From contig JAFDWF010000116.1 in assembly GCA_018268575.1 (NCBI GenBank), forward strand, positions 1 through 37,204: a stretch of DNA of 37,204 nucleotides. The letters run 5' to 3'. The number at the start of each line of letters is the position of its first letter. Position 1 is the first letter of the stretch. This document shows, one piece after another, positions 1 to 9,914 of this stretch. A program made the position numbers and the translations under genes. The DNA is from Actinomycetota bacterium. Its GTDB lineage: Bacteria > Actinomycetota > Thermoleophilia > Solirubrobacterales > 70-9. The notes below the pieces were generated by a model that was not told where the DNA came from, searched no databases, and worked only from the letters and a program-made list of their open reading frames with translations.

Positions 1-7
1 GAAGATG

Positions 8-38
8 CATGATCCGGCGGGATCCCCGCCGGATCATG
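8..38. repeat. Perfect hairpin of R1 (14-nt arms, 3-nt loop)
   Basis: Arms CATGATCCGGCGGG (8-21) and its exact complement (25-38) enclose the loop ATC. The identical 31-nt hairpin occurs in R3 at 27227-27257. Confidence 0.85.
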
Positions 39-237
39 GTCGCTCCGTGACGAAGGGTCCACGATCGCAGGGAAGGCGTATGCCTTCACGGGGAGTTTCA
101 GGTCCCCGTCTCGCACGTAGCGTCTTCGTGACCGTGGAGGAAGCGTGGAACCCGTGACGTCTCCCGCGCACTTCCCGGCGTCTTCGTGACGGACCCCGCG
201 GCACCCTCCCTCCGTAGGACCCACGCCGTCCTCCCAT

Positions 238-297
238 GACCCGGCCTTTTCGGAGGCGGCCACAGCCTGCCAGGGCCGCCTCCGGAAAGGCCGGGTC
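238..297. repeat. GGAGGCG core stem-loop of R1
   Basis: Two 22-nt arms with one G-T wobble pair enclose a 16-nt loop containing CCACAGCCTGCC. The stem ends in GGAGGCG/CGCCTCC, as in the other copies. The loop orientation is opposite to that of 6760-6815 and 26856-26911, as expected for an element with inverted ends. No U-tract follows, so it is not a textbook intrinsic terminator. Confidence 0.8.
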
Positions 298-385
298 CCT
301 TCCCGGGCGCCAGCCGTAAACGCCCCCATCCCCCAGCGCCCCCGGTGGAACGACTCGTCCGAGGGAGCACCGCCGCGGCGGCGGC

Positions 386-2598
<2,213 letters not shown>

Positions 2599-2620
2599 GC
2601 GCTCGCGGCCTGCAAACTTT

Positions 2621-2660
2621 CAACGTAAGCTTAGATTTTAATCAGAAAGGTAAGGAGGAC
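2621..2660 (+). promoter_or_regulatory. AT-rich element and strong ribosome binding site before the metallo-hydrolase gene
   Basis: TTAGATT (2631-2637) sits in a short AT-rich island in otherwise GC-rich DNA, matching the word seen at other transcription-unit starts. AAGGAGG then lies close upstream of the ATG at 2663. TAGATT could serve as a -10, but no convincing -35 is visible. Confidence 0.4.
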
Positions 2661-2662
2661 TG

Positions 2663-3400
2663 ATGGGACTGGAGATCCAGCCGATGAACCTCGGTGAAGG
2701 AGAAGCGGACACCAGCTTCATGGTCTGGTCGATGACGCCGGGGGAGAAGCGCTGGATCCCCTGCTCCACCTACCTGATCCTCGGCGGCGAGACGCCGATC
2801 CTGGTCGACGCCGGCTTCCGCGACGCCGACGAGCTCCAGGCCAGCTCCGGCTTCCCCTTCCGCCAGTCGGCCGAGCAGACCCTGGAGGCGAACCTGCGCA
2901 AGCACGGGCTGGAGGCCGGCGACATCGGCATCCTGCTCTTCACCCACCTGCACCTCGACCACACCGGCGTGGTGGACAAGCTGCCGAACGCGAAGCTGGT
3001 GATGCAGCGGACCGAGCTCGGCTACGCGGCGGCGCCGCACTTCCCCGATCTCTTCTATGACCGCGTCGACATCGGCAAGATCGTCGACCCGCTGTGGAAG
3101 CAGGTTGAGCTGATCGACGGCGACACCGAGATCGCGCCGGGCGTCCGCACGGTGGTCAGCGGCGGTCACTCGCCGGGCCACCAGATGGTCTACGTCGACG
3201 TCGACTCGGGCCAGGCGATCATCGTCGGCGACGTCGCCTACGTGATCGACCCGGGCCTGACCCAGGAGATCCCGCCGGGCTACTCGGTCAACACCCGCGA
3301 CACGGTCGAGGCGCTGCGCAAGGCCAACCGCGAGGGCGACTACCTCCTGCCGATGCACGACCACGCCGTCTACGACCTCTATCCGGACGGGATCAGGTAG
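2663..3400 (+). CDS. MBL-fold metallo-hydrolase (AHL-lactonase-like)
   Basis: The 245-residue protein has the dinuclear-zinc signature of the metallo-beta-lactamase superfamily: HLHLDH (His95, His97, Asp99, His100), GGHSPGH with His169, bridging Asp190 in IIVGD, and a C-terminal His in MHDHA (232-234). The N-terminal CSTYLI segment and overall length resemble N-acyl-homoserine-lactone lactonases and other lactonases. In a catabolic cluster, opening a lactone formed by Baeyer-Villiger-type oxidation is a reasonable role, but quorum quenching cannot be excluded. The ATG follows a near-ideal AAGGAGG. The ligase begins 6 nt after its stop. Confidence 0.85.
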   Translation: MGLEIQPMNLGEGEADTSFMVWSMTPGEKRWIPCSTYLILGGETPILVDAGFRDADELQASSGFPFRQSAEQTLEANLRKHGLEAGDIGILLFTHLHLDHTGVVDKLPNAKLVMQRTELGYAAAPHFPDLFYDRVDIGKIVDPLWKQVELIDGDTEIAPGVRTVVSGGHSPGHQMVYVDVDSGQAIIVGDVAYVIDPGLTQEIPPGYSVNTRDTVEALRKANREGDYLLPMHDHAVYDLYPDGIR

Positions 3401-3406
3401 CGGTCG

Positions 3407-4969
3407 GTGGACGTCGGCTGGATCACGGCCGCCTCGGAGGCGCAGATCCCGCTCGGCGACCGCGAGCGGATCGCCTTCTCGCTGGAGGGCGAGGAACGGA
3501 TCACCTACGGCGGCCTCGCCGTGCTGCAGAACCGCTATGCCAACGCCCTGCTCGAGCTCGGCGTCGGGCGCGGCGACCGGGTCGGCGTGCTGATGCTGAA
3601 CTCGCTCGACTACCTGGCGCTCTACTTCGCGATCGCCCGGATCGGCGCGGTAGCCGTGCGGCTCAACACCCGCCTCACCGCCGCCGAGCTGCGCTTCGCG
3701 CTCGAGGACTCCGAGACCTCGGTCCTCTGCGGCCACGCCGAGCTGCTGCGGCGGATCGAGCCGCTGCGCGGTGAGCTCGGGGTCCGCGAGTACGTCGCCT
3801 TCGGCGCCGCCGAGCGCCCGCTCTGGGCGCGGGACGGGGCCGACTTCCTGCGCTCCTCCGACGCCGAGCCGCCGGTCGAGCGCCCCCGCGGCGCCGACCC
3901 GCAGGTGCTGATGTACACCTCGGGCACGACCGGCTTCCCGAAGGGCGCCGTCTGGACTCACGAGACGACGCTCGGCTGCCTCGTCGCCCAGGCGCTCGAG
4001 CTGCGCCTCGACGCCGCCACGGTGATGATGACCACCGGCCCGCTCTACCACGCCGGTGCCTTGGAGGCGCTGCTGCTGCCGACGCTGATGCGGCGCGGCC
4101 GGGCGATCGCCACCCGTAGCGGCGGCTTCGAGATCGAGCGGGTGGTCGGGGTGATCGCCGCCGAGGGCGTCACCGACATCATGCTCTACCCGTTCATGCT
4201 CTACGACCTGATGCGGCTGCCTGGCATCGACGCCGAGCGGCTGCCGAGCCTGCGCGGCATCTTCACCGGCGGCGACGCGATCCTCACCTGGGCCTTGGAG
4301 GCGGCGCAGGAGCGCTTCCCCGAGGTCCAGATCCGGCAGGGCTACGGGCTCACCGAGGCGACCCAATCGACCTTCCTCGACCACGAGGCGGGCCGCCGCC
4401 ATCCCGACAGCATCGGCCGGCCGTTCCCGCTGAAGGAGGTCAAGGTGGTCGACGAGCAGGGGGACGAGACCGCCGCCGAGGAGCCGGGCGAGATCCTGAT
4501 CCGCGGTCCCGGCACCACCGCGGGCTACTGGCGCCGACCGCAGGAGAGCGCCGCCACCTACGCCGACGGCTGGCTGCACACCGGCGACATCGGCCGCGTC
4601 TCCGACGGCCTCCTCTTCCTCGCCGGGCGCAAGAAGGACATGATCCGCAGCGGCGGCGAGAACATCTCGCCCGCCGAAGTCGAGAAGGCGCTGGTCGCCC
4701 ACCCCTCGATCGCCGACGCGGCGCTGGTCGCGGTGCCCGACCCGAAGTACCTCGAGGTCGGCTGCGCGGTGATCGTGCTCGCGCCGGCGGCGGCGATCGA
4801 CGACGCCGAGGTGATCGCCCACTGCCGCGAGCACCTCGCCGGCTACAAGTGCCCGAAGCACGTGCTGCGGGTCGAGGAGCTGCCCCGCAACGGCAGCGGC
4901 AAGGTGCTGAAGCACGAGCTGCGGGAGCGCTGCCGGCCGCTCGGCGAGGAGCCGGCCACCGTTGATTGA
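3407..4969 (+). CDS. Acyl-CoA ligase (AMP-dependent synthetase), copy 1
   Basis: This 520-residue ANL-superfamily enzyme activates a carboxylate as acyl-AMP and transfers it to CoA. The P-loop MYTSGTTGFPKGAVW, the QGYGLTEATQ adenine-binding motif, HTGDIG, the hinge GRKKDMIRSGGENISPAEVE and the C-terminal catalytic Lys499 in NGSGK are all present. The GTG start at 3407 begins VDVGWIT, and the same opening is seen in the paralogue at 31620-33188, which supports it. Its last 8 nt overlap the next SDR gene. The substrate is unknown; a medium-chain or cyclic acid fits the neighbours. Confidence 0.9.
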   Translation: MDVGWITAASEAQIPLGDRERIAFSLEGEERITYGGLAVLQNRYANALLELGVGRGDRVGVLMLNSLDYLALYFAIARIGAVAVRLNTRLTAAELRFALEDSETSVLCGHAELLRRIEPLRGELGVREYVAFGAAERPLWARDGADFLRSSDAEPPVERPRGADPQVLMYTSGTTGFPKGAVWTHETTLGCLVAQALELRLDAATVMMTTGPLYHAGALEALLLPTLMRRGRAIATRSGGFEIERVVGVIAAEGVTDIMLYPFMLYDLMRLPGIDAERLPSLRGIFTGGDAILTWALEAAQERFPEVQIRQGYGLTEATQSTFLDHEAGRRHPDSIGRPFPLKEVKVVDEQGDETAAEEPGEILIRGPGTTAGYWRRPQESAATYADGWLHTGDIGRVSDGLLFLAGRKKDMIRSGGENISPAEVEKALVAHPSIADAALVAVPDPKYLEVGCAVIVLAPAAAIDDAEVIAHCREHLAGYKCPKHVLRVEELPRNGSGKVLKHELRERCRPLGEEPATVD

Positions 4970-5705
4970 GGTCGGCGACCTGAGCGCGACGGTGGCGATC
5001 GTCACCGGCGCCGCGCGCGGCCAGGGGGCCGAATTCGCCCGCCTGATGTGCGAGCGCGGGGCTGCGGTCCTGCTCACCGACGTGCTCGAGGAGGAGGGGG
5101 AGGAAGTTGCCGCCGCGCTCGGCGAGCGGGCCGCCTTCGTGCCTCACGACGTCTCCGACCCGGCCGCCTGGACGGCGGTGGTGGCGCAGGCCGAGGAGCG
5201 CTTCGGCAAGCTCACGGCGCTGGTCAACAACGCCGGCGTGAATCGCCGCGCGACGCTGCCAGAGACCGACGAGGAGACCTGGGCGCTCCACTTGGCCGTG
5301 AACCAGAGCGGGCCCTTCTACGGCATGCGCGAGGCGGCGCCGGCGATCGAGCGGGCCGGGGGCGGCGCGATCGTGAACATCTGCTCCGGCTCGGCCCTCT
5401 ACGGGTCGCACAACTTCTTCGCCTACTCGGCGAGCAAGTGGGCGCTGCGCGGGATGACCCGCGCCGCCGCCGTCGAGCTGGCGCCGCGGGGGATCCGCGT
5501 CAACGGGATCTTCCCCGGCCTGGTCGAGACGCCGATGGTGGAGGAGGTCGGCATCCCCACCGACGCGACGACGCTGGCCCGGATCCCGCTCGGCCGGCTG
5601 GCGACGCCCCTCGACGTCGCCCGCGCGGTCGCCTTCCTGGTCAGCCCCGAGGCCGACTACCTGACCGGCATCGAGCTCCTGGTCGACGGCGGGATGTTCG
5701 CGTGA
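4962..5705 (+). CDS. SDR-family oxidoreductase resembling 3-alpha/20-beta-hydroxysteroid dehydrogenase
   Basis: This 247-residue classical SDR has the Rossmann motif TGAARGQG (15-22), Asp40 after beta-2 (suggesting NAD preference), NNAG (89-92) and the Ser142-Tyr155-Lys159 catalytic set. The TGAARGQGAEFARL opening and ELLVDGG ending are similar to bacterial 3-alpha,20-beta-hydroxysteroid dehydrogenases; substrate specificity cannot be deduced from that. The TTG start at 4962 lies inside the last codons of the ligase gene (8-nt overlap). The stop overlaps the GTG of the next VOC gene as GTGA, so the three genes are tightly coupled. Confidence 0.85.
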   Translation: MIEVGDLSATVAIVTGAARGQGAEFARLMCERGAAVLLTDVLEEEGEEVAAALGERAAFVPHDVSDPAAWTAVVAQAEERFGKLTALVNNAGVNRRATLPETDEETWALHLAVNQSGPFYGMREAAPAIERAGGGAIVNICSGSALYGSHNFFAYSASKWALRGMTRAAAVELAPRGIRVNGIFPGLVETPMVEEVGIPTDATTLARIPLGRLATPLDVARAVAFLVSPEADYLTGIELLVDGGMFA

Positions 5706-6697
5706 GCGCCGGCGGCAGCGTCACCGCGCTCGGCATGCTGGTGCCCGACCTCGACCAGGCGGGGCGCCTCTTCGCCGCCTTCGGCTACCGCGAGCAGGAG
5801 CGCTCGGGGCCGACGGCAGGTGAGGACGGCCGGATCCTGCGCACCGCCCGGCTCGCGCTCGCCAACGGTCCCGACCTGGTGATCGAGCGGCTCGACGACG
5901 CCGGCGGCGCGCCGCTCCTGCCGCACTGGGGCCTCGATTCCCACCCCTGCTGGTACGTCGACGACATGGACGCCGCGGTCGCCGCGGTGCGCAGGCTGGG
6001 GATGGCGGCCGAGAACACGGTGCTCGACCGCTTCGCCGCCGAGGAGGGGCCGGGATCGACCTACATCCACTTCGACTCGCCCTGGGGGATGGACCTGGAG
6101 CTGATCTCCAACCCGAACCCGGTCGCCTACGAGATCGAAGGGGCCGAGGTGCTGCTCTGGCACCCGTCCCGGCCCGACACCTGGCGGGTGGCGGGGCCGC
6201 CCCCACAGCCCGCGCCGCGCGCCGCCGTGCCGACCAATCGGGGCACCGTCCACATGGGCATGCGGGTGCCGGACTTCGACCAGGCGACGCGCTTCTTCGA
6301 GCAGCACCTCGGCTGCGAGCTCGTCTTCAGGCTGCCGCGGATGATGCGCTCAGGCGGCGTCTGGACCGTGATCCCCGACGACGGCCCGGCGCCCGAGCCG
6401 GATCGCTCGGTCCCCGACCAGCGCTTCCCCCATGGCACCCAGATCCGGATCGGCTTCGTCCGCTGCGCCAACTTCAACTTCGAGCCGATGGAGCTCCTGA
6501 TCCCCGACCGCGACGGCATCCTCAAACCCGCCTTCGACCCCCAGGCGGCCCAGGTGATGCACCCCGTCTTCCGCGCCGACTCCCTGCCGGGCGGCGAAGC
6601 CGGCCTGCTCGCCGCAGGCGCGATCCGCGACCACAGCCTGCCCGGCTCTCCCCGGCTCCTGACCCCCTGGGGGCAGGCGCTCGGGCTCGGGTCTTAG
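5702..6697 (+). CDS. Two-domain VOC-superfamily protein (glyoxalase/extradiol-dioxygenase fold)
   Basis: The 331-residue protein has two vicinal-oxygen-chelate modules. The first starts VTALGMLVPDLDQAG and includes HPCWYVDDMDAA and MDLELIS. The second starts VHMGMRVPDFDQATRFFEQHLG and ends FEPMELLIPD. Two such modules are the build of extradiol ring-cleavage dioxygenases, but not all canonical metal ligands are obvious in each half, so the reaction is open. The start is GTG at 5702, overlapping the SDR stop. The open frame extends far upstream, but that part is antisense-like shadow. It is the last gene of the unit before repeat R2. Confidence 0.75.
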   Translation: MSAGGSVTALGMLVPDLDQAGRLFAAFGYREQERSGPTAGEDGRILRTARLALANGPDLVIERLDDAGGAPLLPHWGLDSHPCWYVDDMDAAVAAVRRLGMAAENTVLDRFAAEEGPGSTYIHFDSPWGMDLELISNPNPVAYEIEGAEVLLWHPSRPDTWRVAGPPPQPAPRAAVPTNRGTVHMGMRVPDFDQATRFFEQHLGCELVFRLPRMMRSGGVWTVIPDDGPAPEPDRSVPDQRFPHGTQIRIGFVRCANFNFEPMELLIPDRDGILKPAFDPQAAQVMHPVFRADSLPGGEAGLLAAGAIRDHSLPGSPRLLTPWGQALGLGS

Positions 6698-6759
6698 GGG
6701 GCCGGGCCGAGCTGGCGCCCGGGCGAGGGACGGGGCCTGACCGATCGGAGTTCCGGCCT

Positions 6760-6815
6760 CCCGGGCGTCCCGGAGGCGACCCGGGCAGGCTGTGGCCGCC
6801 TCCGGGACGCCCGGG
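6760..6815. repeat. Core stem-loop at left end of R2
   Basis: Perfect 19-nt arms (6760-6778 and 6797-6815) enclose an 18-nt loop, ACCCGGGCAGGCTGTGGC. The loop is identical to that at 26875-26892. The outer stem differs from that copy (GGGCGTCC against GGCCTTTTC) while staying fully paired, so the base changes are compensated. Confidence 0.85.
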
Positions 6816-6870
6816 ACGGGAGGTTTCGGGAGGGACTGGCACAGGGACGGGTGCATCGCTCAAGAGCGTC

Positions 6871-6911
6871 TGTGTGGAGTTTCGGTCCCACGGCGACCGA
6901 AACTCCACACA
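6871..6911. repeat. 17-bp hairpin of R2
   Basis: Perfect 17-nt arms (6871-6887, 6895-6911) enclose the loop CCACGGC. The hairpin lies between CATCGCTCA and CCCTGACC, the same scaffold words that flank an unrelated 24-bp hairpin in R3 (27052-27101). Confidence 0.85.
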
Positions 6912-7033
6912 CAGGTCCCTGACCGGTCGGGCGACGGGTGACCGTGCCAGAGCACGGTCAACTCATGCAGGGCGCCTGTGACCGTGGAGGAACTGTGGAA
7001 CCCGTGACGTCTCCCTCACGTCTCCCGCGCCAC

Positions 7034-7089
7034 CCTCCCTCCGCTGTTCCTTATGGCCCCGTGGGGCCATAAGGAACAGCGGAGGGAGG
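7034..7089. repeat. 27-bp perfect hairpin of R2
   Basis: Arms 7034-7060 and 7063-7089 are exact complements around a 2-nt loop (GT), giving a near-cruciform 56-nt palindrome containing CTGTTCCTTATG. R3 has the same stem base with a different tip at 27456-27502. R1 lacks it. Confidence 0.9.
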
Positions 7090-7114
7090 ACGGGCGTGTC
7101 CGCCGTCCCCCCAT

Positions 7115-7174
7115 GACCCGGCCTTTTCGGAGGCGGCCACAGCCTGCCAGGGTCGCCTCCGAAAAGGCCGGGTC
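7115..7174. repeat. Core stem-loop at right end of R2
   Basis: Perfect 21-nt arms (7115-7135, 7154-7174) enclose an 18-nt loop with CCACAGCCTGCC. It is the inverted counterpart of 6760-6815 and nearly identical to 238-297 in R1. Confidence 0.85.
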
Positions 7175-7218
7175 CCTTACCCCTTCCGGGCGCCAGCCGC
7201 CCTGGCCCGATTCGCCAG

Positions 7219-7258
7219 TATTTTCTAACATAGGCCAGAAATCTTAAGGAAGCGGAAT
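7219..7258 (+). promoter_or_regulatory. AT-rich start-proximal element before the SDR gene at 7280
   Basis: TATTTT (7219-7224) overlaps TTTTCTAA (7221-7228), a word also found at 22964-22971 and 27639-27646, each just before a gene. TATTTT could be a -10, giving a leader of about 50 nt with a GGAGGGAG ribosome binding site before the ATG. No clear -35 was found. Confidence 0.4.
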
Positions 7259-7279
7259 CGCGGAAGCGGAGGGAGTGGG

Positions 7280-8065
7280 ATGGATCTGGGTCTCGAGGGA
7301 GCGCGGGTGGTGGTCACCGGTGGCGCCTCGCACATCGGCCGGGCGATCGTGCTCGGCTTCGCCGCCGAGGGGGCGCGGATCACGATCGTCGATCGCGACC
7401 GGGCGCGGGCGGAGGAGACCGCCGCGGAGGCGCTCGCGGCGGGCGCCGGGGAGGCGGGCACGGTCGGTGCCGACCTCGGTGAGCACGAGGAGGCGGTCGC
7501 CGCCTGTCGGGAGGCCGAGGCGCGGATGGGGGGCGTCGACGTGCTCGCCGCCAACGTCGGCTGGAACCAGCCGGGCTTCTTCCTCGACTACGAGCCGGAG
7601 ATCTGGCCGAAGGTGATCGACGTCAACCTGACCAGCTGCATGTCGTGCGCCCGTGCGGTGCTGCCCGGAATGATGGAGCGGCGGCGCGGCGCGATCGTCG
7701 CCACCACCTCGATGGCCGCCTTCGGCGAAGCGCGCCAGAGCGTCTACGCGGCGGCCAAGGCCGGGCTCGTCGGCTTCGCCCGCTCGCTCGCCAAGGAGTA
7801 CGGCCGCTACGGGGTGCGGGCCAACCTGGTCGCGCCCGGCCTCGTCATCCCCGCCGGCGAGGCCGCCATCGGCAGCGGGTCGATGTGGCAGCACCAGAAG
7901 GACCTGATGAACGAGGAGCAGGTCGATTACGTCCGCCGCCTGACCCCGACGCGTCAGCTCAGCGAGCCGCGCGACATCGCCGACGCCGTCGTCTTCCTCG
8001 CCTCCGAGCGGGCCCGCCAGGTGACCGGCCAGACGATCTCCGTGGCGGGGGGATTCGGCGGGTGA
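7280..8065 (+). CDS. SDR-family NAD(P)-dependent oxidoreductase
   Basis: This 261-residue SDR has TGGASHIG (13-20), Asp38 at the end of beta-2, and the catalytic residues Ser144, Tyr156 and Lys160 in VYAAAK. The usual NNAG is replaced by ANVG (91-94). The C-terminus GQTISVAGGFGG is typical of the fold. It is an alcohol dehydrogenase or ketoreductase of unknown substrate. The ATG at 7280 follows GGAGGGAG. It stands alone after repeat R2 and about 80 nt before the flavin reductase gene, which has its own AT-rich element. Confidence 0.85.
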   Translation: MDLGLEGARVVVTGGASHIGRAIVLGFAAEGARITIVDRDRARAEETAAEALAAGAGEAGTVGADLGEHEEAVAACREAEARMGGVDVLAANVGWNQPGFFLDYEPEIWPKVIDVNLTSCMSCARAVLPGMMERRRGAIVATTSMAAFGEARQSVYAAAKAGLVGFARSLAKEYGRYGVRANLVAPGLVIPAGEAAIGSGSMWQHQKDLMNEEQVDYVRRLTPTRQLSEPRDIADAVVFLASERARQVTGQTISVAGGFGG

Positions 8066-8104
8066 GGAGGGCCGTCGGCCCGCCTCCCATCCCATCGCCC
8101 ACGC

Positions 8105-8134
8105 TATTATCTAACGAGAATTCGAAGAATTGGA
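8105..8134 (+). promoter_or_regulatory. Promoter/operator candidate before the flavin reductase gene
   Basis: TATTAT (8105-8110) is a good -10 match. It runs into CTA-N6-ATTCGAA (8111-8126), the longer-spaced form of the shared bipartite motif. GGAG follows at 8131. A regulator bound here would cover the transcription start. Confidence 0.5.
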
Positions 8135-8146
8135 GAAGCTGGGGCG

Positions 8147-8695
8147 GTGCGAGCGGACGTGGCGGCGAAGGGTGCGAAGGGTGACCAGAGCGGTGTGAAC
8201 GGGCGCATGGCCGAGGTTACGGGCGCCGAGATGCGGCGCGTCCTCGGCCACTTCGCCACCGGCGTCACGGTGATCACCGCCGGCACCGCGGACGGGCCGG
8301 TGGGGATGGTCGCCAACTCCTTCGCCTCGGTCTCCCTCGAGCCACCGCTGATCCTCTTCTGCGCCGCCCACAGCTCCGAGACCTGGCCCGAGATCCAGGC
8401 GGTCGGCAAGTTCTGCGTCAACGTCCTCGGCCACCGCCAGGAGCTGCTCGCCGCCCAGTTCGCGAAGAAGGGCAGCGACCGCTACGCCGGCGTCGACCAC
8501 CTGATCAGCGGGCACGGCAACCCCCGCCTGGCCGGGGCGATCGCCCAGATCGAGTGCCGGGTCACCGACGAACACCCGGCGGGCGACCACCTGATCGTCG
8601 TCGGCGGCGTGCTCGAGATGGAGATCGACGAGTCCGAGTCGGCCGAGCTGCATAAGCCGCTGATCTTCTACCGGGGCGACTTCGCGCGCCTCTAG
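8147..8695 (+). CDS. Flavin reductase-like domain protein (HpaC/ActVB type)
   Basis: Up to 182 residues. FATGVTVITA, GMVANSFASVSLEPPLILFC and FCVNVLGHRQELLAAQFA are hallmarks of the split-barrel flavin reductase family, which uses NAD(P)H to make free FMNH2 or FADH2 for partner monooxygenases. This fits the three luciferase-like monooxygenases in the window. The start is uncertain: GTG at 8147 leaves a 20-residue leader not typical of the family, while ATG at 8207 starts 9 residues before the conserved RVLGHFATG. The thiolase gene follows after 21 nt with its own AGGAGG. Confidence 0.85.
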   Translation: MRADVAAKGAKGDQSGVNGRMAEVTGAEMRRVLGHFATGVTVITAGTADGPVGMVANSFASVSLEPPLILFCAAHSSETWPEIQAVGKFCVNVLGHRQELLAAQFAKKGSDRYAGVDHLISGHGNPRLAGAIAQIECRVTDEHPAGDHLIVVGGVLEMEIDESESAELHKPLIFYRGDFARL

Positions 8696-8716
8696 ATTGA
8701 CCGAGGAGGTCCAAAG

Positions 8717-9898
8717 ATGAGCCTGGTAGGTCGTGATGCAGTGATCGTCGAGGCCGTCCGCACCCCGGTCGGCAAGCGCGACGGGGCGCTCAGCGGCGTC
8801 CACCCGGTCGACCTCTCGGCGCTGGTGCTGCAGGAGCTCGTCTCCCGCGCCGGGGTCGAGCCCGAGCGGATCGAAGACGTGATCTGGGGATGCGTCACCC
8901 AGGCGGGCGACCAGGCCGCGAACATCGGCCGCTACTCGGTGCTCGCCGCCGGCTGGCCCGAGCAGATCCCCGGGACCACGGTAGACCGTCAGTGCGGCTC
9001 CTCCCAGCAGGCCGCGCACTTTGCCGCCGCCGCGGTGATGTCGGGCCAGCACGACCTGATCGTCGCCGGCGGGGTCGAGTCGATGAGCCGCGTGCCGATG
9101 GGCTGGGCACGGCTGAACGGGCCGGGCGAACCGTACGGACCAATGGCGATCGCCCGTTACGGCACCTCCGAATTCAGCCAGGGCCTGGGGGCCGAGAAGC
9201 TCGCCGAACGCTTCGACCTGAGCCGCCAGGACCTCGACGAATTCAGCCTCGGCTCGCACGAGCGGGCCGCGGCGGCGATCGACGGCGGCCGCTTCGAGCG
9301 GGAGATCGTCCCGATCGAGGCGCCCGGCGAGGACGGCGAGAGCCACCTCGTCGACACCGACCAGGGCGTCCGCCGCGGCGGCACGCTGGAGAAGATGGCC
9401 GGCCTGAAGCCGCCCTTCAAGCACGACGGCGTGGTCACCGCCGGCAACTCCTCGCAGATCTCCGACGGCGCCGCGGCGCTGCTGATCACCACCAGCGAGG
9501 TCGCCGAACGGCTCGACCTGAAGCCGCGCGCCCGCTTCGTCGGCTTCGGCCTGGCCGGCGACGATCCGCTGACCATGCTCTACGGCCCGGTGCCGGCGAC
9601 GCGGACGGTGATGGAGCGGACCGGCCTCGGCGTCGACGAGATCGGCACCTATGAGATCAACGAGGCGTTCGCCAGCGTCACCCTCACCTGGATGGCGGAG
9701 ATCGGCGTCGAGCGCGACCTGGTCAACCCGAACGGCGGCGCGATCGCCCTCGGCCACCCGCTGGGCGGATCCGGCGCCCGGCTGATGACCACGATGCTGC
9801 ACCAGATGGAGGCGGAGAGCATCCGCTACGGCCTGCAGGCGATGTGTGAGGGTGGGGGCACCGCCAACGCCACGATCATCGAGTTGATCGAGAACTGA
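8717..9898 (+). CDS. Acetyl-CoA C-acyltransferase (thiolase)
   Basis: This 393-residue enzyme has the complete thiolase catalytic set: Cys93 in DRQCGSS, His347 in GHPLGGSG and Cys377 in MCEGGGTA. It should cleave 3-ketoacyl-CoA with CoA in the last step of beta-oxidation. Its ordinary active site contrasts with the thiolase-like protein at 11446, which lacks the nucleophilic Cys. The ATG at 8717 follows AGGAGG, and the acyl-CoA dehydrogenase gene starts 17 nt after its stop. Confidence 0.92.
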   Translation: MSLVGRDAVIVEAVRTPVGKRDGALSGVHPVDLSALVLQELVSRAGVEPERIEDVIWGCVTQAGDQAANIGRYSVLAAGWPEQIPGTTVDRQCGSSQQAAHFAAAAVMSGQHDLIVAGGVESMSRVPMGWARLNGPGEPYGPMAIARYGTSEFSQGLGAEKLAERFDLSRQDLDEFSLGSHERAAAAIDGGRFEREIVPIEAPGEDGESHLVDTDQGVRRGGTLEKMAGLKPPFKHDGVVTAGNSSQISDGAAALLITTSEVAERLDLKPRARFVGFGLAGDDPLTMLYGPVPATRTVMERTGLGVDEIGTYEINEAFASVTLTWMAEIGVERDLVNPNGGAIALGHPLGGSGARLMTTMLHQMEAESIRYGLQAMCEGGGTANATIIELIEN

Positions 9899-9914
9899 GG
9901 GGACCGGGAGGAAC

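Larger units (their letters stand above)
1..316. repeat. Intergenic mosaic repeat, copy R1 (truncated by window start)
   Basis: This gene-free stretch follows the 3' end of the minus-strand gene that stops at 386. From left to right it carries a 31-nt hairpin (8-38), the word GAAGGCGTATGCCTTC (72-87), a scaffold with CGTCTTCGTGACCGTGG and GTGACGTCTCCCG, a CCTCCCTCCG word without the hairpin found there in R2 and R3, a 60-nt stem-loop (238-297), and the terminal word CGGGCGCCAGCCG (304-316). The same words recur in the same order in 27227-27561 and in inverted order in 36740-37204. Bases 317-385 show nothing recognisable. Confidence 0.8.
6700..7205. repeat. Intergenic mosaic repeat, copy R2 (complete, inverted ends)
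   Basis: The element is bounded by GCTGGCGCCC (6711-6720) and its complement (7188-7197). Each end also carries a GGAGGCG stem-loop (6760-6815 and 7115-7174) in opposite orientation. Between them lie CATCGCTCA (6854-6862), a 17-bp hairpin (6871-6911), TCCCTGACCGGTCGGGCG (6916-6933), a 9-bp hairpin (6939-6947 with 6952-6960), the GTGACGTCTCCC scaffold, and a 27-bp hairpin (7034-7089). It contains no credible reading frame. Its position between two same-strand operons is compatible with a terminator or mRNA 3'-end role, or with a MITE-like insertion. Confidence 0.85.

Noticed and set aside
2642..5077. 811-residue open frame on the minus strand
   Set aside because: It is antisense to the metallo-hydrolase and ligase genes, has low-complexity Arg/Asp/Gly/His-rich composition and matches no family; it is a GC-skew shadow.
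5048..5701. N-terminal extension of the two-domain VOC frame
   Set aside because: This part is an Arg-rich shadow of the SDR gene; the GTG at 5702 overlapping the SDR stop is the natural start.
7034..7089. Classical Rho-independent terminator
   Set aside because: The stem is very strong but no T-run follows it; termination remains possible but is not shown by the sequence.
6700..7205. Insertion sequence with transposase
   Set aside because: Ends are inverted, but no reading frame inside resembles a transposase; only a non-autonomous element can be argued.
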